A stretch of 64,000 nt of DNA. It comes from Perilla frutescens (Eukaryota > Streptophyta > Magnoliopsida > Lamiales > Lamiaceae). Made by a program: the position numbers and the translations under genes. The stretch is from NCBI GenBank assembly GCA_026008535.1, contig BRKX01000003.1, forward strand, positions 19,768,001 to 19,832,000, read 5' to 3'. The notes under the pieces are model-generated. The model saw nothing but the letters and a program-made list of their open reading frames with translations, made no database searches and was not told the origin of the DNA. The stretch's first letter is position 1; every line of letters starts with the position of its first letter. Positions 60,578 to 64,000 of the stretch are shown one piece after another.

Positions 60578-62321
60578 TGGTAGATACCCTCAGTCGAAAA
60601 CCCAAGATAGATTTGGGATGTTTCCTAACCCAACCAGAGAAACTCGTGCAAGAGTTTGAGAAACTAAGAATAGAGTTGGTGCGACTACCAAGCTCTACAA
60701 AAAGTTACATAGCTGCTTTAACAGCTAAACCAGATTTAAGAGAGAGAATTGTAGAGGCACAAATGAAAGATGATTTTCTAGAAAAGATGCGCTCACATGC
60801 AAGATCAGATGATCCTAAAGGTTTTGCTGAGGCTAGTGATAATGCTCTTATGTTTGAAAGGAACATTTGTGTGTCCCACGATCAGGAGATAAAAAAAAGA
60901 TAATGAGTGAAGCTCATGATACTCCTTATACAGCTCATCCTCCGAGTACAAAGATGTATCAAGATCTGAAGAGAAATTTCTGGTGGAAAAATATGAAAAG
61001 AGAAATAGCCTCATTCGTAGAACGTTGTCTATCATGCCAGCAAGTGAAAGCAATACACCAAAGACCATCAGGACTTTTACAACCACTAGAGATTTTCGAA
61101 TGGAAATGGGACCACATCAACATGGACTTTGTTGTTAGTTTACTGAAAATAGCGCGTGGAAACACTGCTATCTGGGTTATTGTTGATCGACTAACTAGAT
61201 CAGCGCATTTTCTACCAATGCGAATGACCTTGGGACTGGACAAGTTAGCACAATTGTATGTTAAGGAGATTGTCAGATTACATGGAGTACCTGTGTCTAT
61301 CACATCTGATCGTGATACAAGGTTCACATCCCGATTCTGGAAAAGTTTGTAAGATGCTATGGGCACTAAATTGAATTTCAGCACATCTTTCCATCCTCAA
61401 ACTGATGGGCAGTCAGAAAGAACCATACAAACATTTGAGGATATGCTTCGAGGAGTAGTAATTGTTGGAGGAGGAAGCTGGGAGAATATTCTACCTTTAG
61501 TAGAATTTGCCTATAACAATAATTATCAGGCTTCAATAGGGATGGCACCATATGAAGCATTGTATGGCCGAAAATGTAGATCACCACTTTACTGGGATGA
61601 AGTGGGTGAGAGAAAAATATTGGGCCCAGAGATTGTTCAGACGACAGTGGAAATAATCGATAAAATAAGAAAAAGAATAGTAGAGGCCCAAGACAGACAA
61701 AAGGCTTATGCAAACAAACATCGTACTGACTTGCATTTTAATGTTGGAGATAAAGTATTTTTGAAAGTATCTCCGACAAAGGGAGTTGTAAGATTCGGCA
61801 AAAGGAGCAAATTAAGGCCAAGATATATAGGACCCTTTGAAATCCTTGAGAGGATTGGAGAAGTTGCTTATAGATTGACATTACCGCAAAGTCTAGAAGA
61901 GGTACATGATGTATTTCATGTATCTATATTAAGAAAATACGTGTTTGATCCTAAACATGTAATCAAACATCATGAAGTGGTCCTAAGCGAGGATTTGACC
62001 TATGAAGAAAAACCAATAGCTATACTTGACCGGAAGGTGCAAGTATTAAGAAATAAACAGATACAACTTGTGAAAGTTTTGTGGAGCAACCATGAAAGCG
62101 AGGAAGCTACATGGGAGCTAAAAGATAAGATCCAAGAGCAATACCCTGACTTGCCACTTAGAGGAATTTTAAATTTCGGGATGAAATTTATTTTAAGAAG
62201 GGTAGAATGTAATATCCCAAACTTTTTAGTATTTAAAATAATAGTTTATGATTATCTTAAGGGTAACCTAGGAAAGAAAAGAGACCCTTATTTTTTTTTA
62301 AAAGATAAAGTGTGCCGTTAA
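60578..62321 (+). pseudogene. pol: Tekay-type integrase and chromodomain
   Basis: After linker codons to about 60900 and a frameshift, the integrase HHCC zinc region is readable (H-D-T-P-Y-T-A-H, then C-L-S-C). The catalytic triad is present: HINMDFVVSL, ITSDRDTRF and the Glu in HPQTDGQSERTIQ. One TAA lies at 61350. The C-terminal part has the VGDKVFLKVSPTKGV and GPFEILERIGEVAYRL motifs. A chromodomain follows (about 62010-62165), with ILDRKVQVLRNKQIQLVKVL and HESEEATWEL, which would guide insertion to modified chromatin. The frame has no stop before the polypurine tract and continues into the 3' LTR to TAG 62319. Confidence 0.9.
62195..62207 (+). other. Tekay-type polypurine tract
   Basis: AAGAAGGGTAGAA directly precedes the TGTAATATCCC start of the 3' LTR and would prime plus-strand synthesis. 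It lies within the open reading frame of the chromodomain protein. Confidence 0.8.
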
Positions 62322-64000
62322 GAGAGTTAGAGATACCCCTAGACCTTCTTATAATTTTTATTCAGAACCTAGATACTTGCTCGAAGATAATCATATCAGG
62401 ACCTAATGATAATCCTATATTTGAATCCTACCCAAATAAATCATAATTTATTTGAAATAAATGTTATTATTATAAATAGTAATATTATAATTTGTTTGCA
62501 AACTAATTAGATTTATACAAGTGTATTCGGAGAGTGATCGTAGGTGAATTTGTAATATCGGATTTTAATTTACTTGATAACACACGATAGAATTAGTTGG
62601 ACGTGATAAACTCTAAAATTTTGTTCCTAGTACTAGAAATATTTGAGTTCTAAAAAGTTTACTTTCATGTTTTAAAATGTTTTTGGGATTTTTTTTATTT
62701 AGGTAAGACTTAAATTCTATTTATTCATTTATTTTAATTCGGAAAAGTCTTTGTATTCGAAAAAAAAAAAAAATTAATTAAAAGATTACTATGATAACAA
62801 TGATATTTTCCTCCCTCTCCATTAATTAAACACGTAGCAGAAATCCCCAATTTCAACCAAGTCATAAAAAACACATGTCCTTCAATCTATTAAACCCCAT
62901 GAATATGCCTCCATTTTAACATAGGAACAGATACTTTAACCAACCACTGCTTCAAACACTTCTACCAAAAATCGAGAGTCAGATCAAATCCACAAACTAA
63001 ATTAGGAATCAACTGCTTAGTTCTTTAGATTATAGGGCTACAACAACTCACTCACTTGGTAAGCCTATTTCTAGTGCAAATTTCTGTATTTGCTGTATAA
63101 AATCATATATCTGTAATCTCAGCATATTTCCAGATTTGAATTTACTAAAAATCATGAATTCATATCGCTATAATCCATCAACTCATACTACATAATGCAT
63201 CAATTCAACACCAAAAATAAGAATCTCACCCTCAATTAAATTCCCCGAGACCATTTTCAAAATATCAGATTCCAATCAAAATCCTTCATACTCAAATATG
63301 TGAATTCCATACTATAGGTATTTCAGAAATTAGAGCTATATATTGTAGAATTAAAAAAAAAATAGAATTAGAGAGAGAGAGAAGCTGCTGGTTGAGTCGA
63401 AGCAGGGGAGGGCGTCGTCGTCTAGGCTTGGTCTCGGCAATGCTAGTCTGAGTCATGTTGGAGGTCTGCATTTCACCGGTTAGTCATCGGCGTCGTACCG
63501 AGCTCCGGAGGAAGTCGAGTCACCGAGAGCTTGCGTCGTGTTGTCATGGTGGTTGAATTTGTGTCGAGCTGTTTCATGATGGAAGTTGTCGGCTTAGGAT
63601 GCAGCAGGTGCGGCTGCAGGCCCAGGTCGGGGTCTTCGCGTCGTTGGCGGGCGGCGGTGAGCTCGCCGTCGTCAGAAAAAGAAAAAGAAAAAGGGGGAAG
63701 AAGAAGAATTAGGGATTTTGGGGGGTGAAATTTGGGGATTTTCGATTTGTGTTCTATTCTTCCTATCATGATTTTGCAAGGAAGATGAAAATAAATTGGG
63801 ATTTAGGGATTTAGGTAAGATTTAACTTTGATGATTTTTATGATATTCCTCCATCTCCAGTCAGCCAAGAGAGAGAGAGAAAGAGAGAAGAAAAGAATTT
63901 GAATTAGGAATTGGGTGTTTTTTTTTCAATAAGCTGTCGTGATTTCCTTTGGAAGAAAGAAAGGATTTAATTACAATTAAATAAATAATTAAGTAAATTG
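62208..64000 (+). repeat. Tekay-type 3' LTR (partial, first ~1.8 kb)
   Basis: Aligns base by base with the 5' LTR at an offset of about 8,891 bp. It includes the GC-rich block (63390-63700) and a shortened GA-repeat (63867-63895). The last ~700 bp and the right target duplication lie beyond the window. Confidence 0.92.

Larger units (their letters stand above)
53317..64000 (+). mobile_element. Tekay/Del-type chromovirus-like Ty3/Gypsy retrotransposon (3' end cut by window)
   Basis: The LTR at 53317-55822 is repeated from 62208 onward. Between them lie an initiator-Met primer site, a repeat-rich leader, an extra ORF, gag, protease, reverse transcriptase, RNase H, integrase and a C-terminal chromodomain. 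Integrase after RNase H plus a chromodomain assigns it to the chromovirus branch, and the long LTRs fit Tekay/Del. Comparing the first ~560 bp of the two LTRs by eye shows about fifteen substitutions plus a few small indels, so it is much younger than the Athila copy. Stops and frameshifts nevertheless inactivate it. Confidence 0.92.

Overview
The window is nuclear DNA of a flowering plant, most likely a eudicot. It is AT-rich and crowded with transposable elements. The evidence is the lineage of the elements (Athila-type and chromodomain Ty3/Gypsy, Ty1/Copia, a plant LINE with a C-terminal RNase H, Helitrons, Mutator-like elements with 9-bp target duplications) and one ordinary intron-containing host gene. 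There are no bacterial features, no CRISPR array and no rRNA or tRNA gene that I can support.

Layout, left to right. 1-12062: an Athila-type Ty3/Gypsy retrotransposon lacking only the first ~105 bp of its 5' LTR, with decayed gag, pol and a third ORF. 13154-14619: a 5'-truncated LINE between 15-bp target duplications. 16292-21047 (minus strand): the one apparently intact host gene, eight exons coding for a 332-residue mitochondrial-type rhomboid protease like plant RBL12. 22143-28328: a solo LTR (TG...CA, 5-bp duplication AATAA) related to the Tekay/Del-like LTRs at the right end of the window; it was later hit by a Helitron (22718-25345) and a small Mutator-like element (26280-27102). 28446-~41400: a direct duplication of one noncoding unit. 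Copy A is interrupted by a minus-strand Helitron (29456-33732) and copy B by a gene-capturing Mutator-like element (37496-41324); each copy serves as an empty-site control for the other's insertion. 42060-48256: three more elements with perfect 9-bp duplications, one carrying a pentatricopeptide-repeat gene fragment. About 49915-52199: a decayed Copia gag-protease remnant on the minus strand. 53317-64000 and beyond: a chromodomain Ty3/Gypsy element (Tekay/Del type) with long LTRs, an extra ORF before gag, and a leader full of repeated hairpins.

How the parts relate. Only the rhomboid gene looks like a working cellular gene. The rest is layered transposition. The most interesting part is the Mutator-like family at 37496-41324, 43226-46902 and 47149-48256. 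Its members share GGGG-starting termini, 9-bp target duplications and inverted arms rich in a GTGATACTT-like motif. The two large members also share a short C-terminal coding tail (FAR1-like in look), and each carries a different host-gene fragment: sucrose synthase in one, PPR in the other. All family assignments come from reading motifs by eye; no database search was possible.
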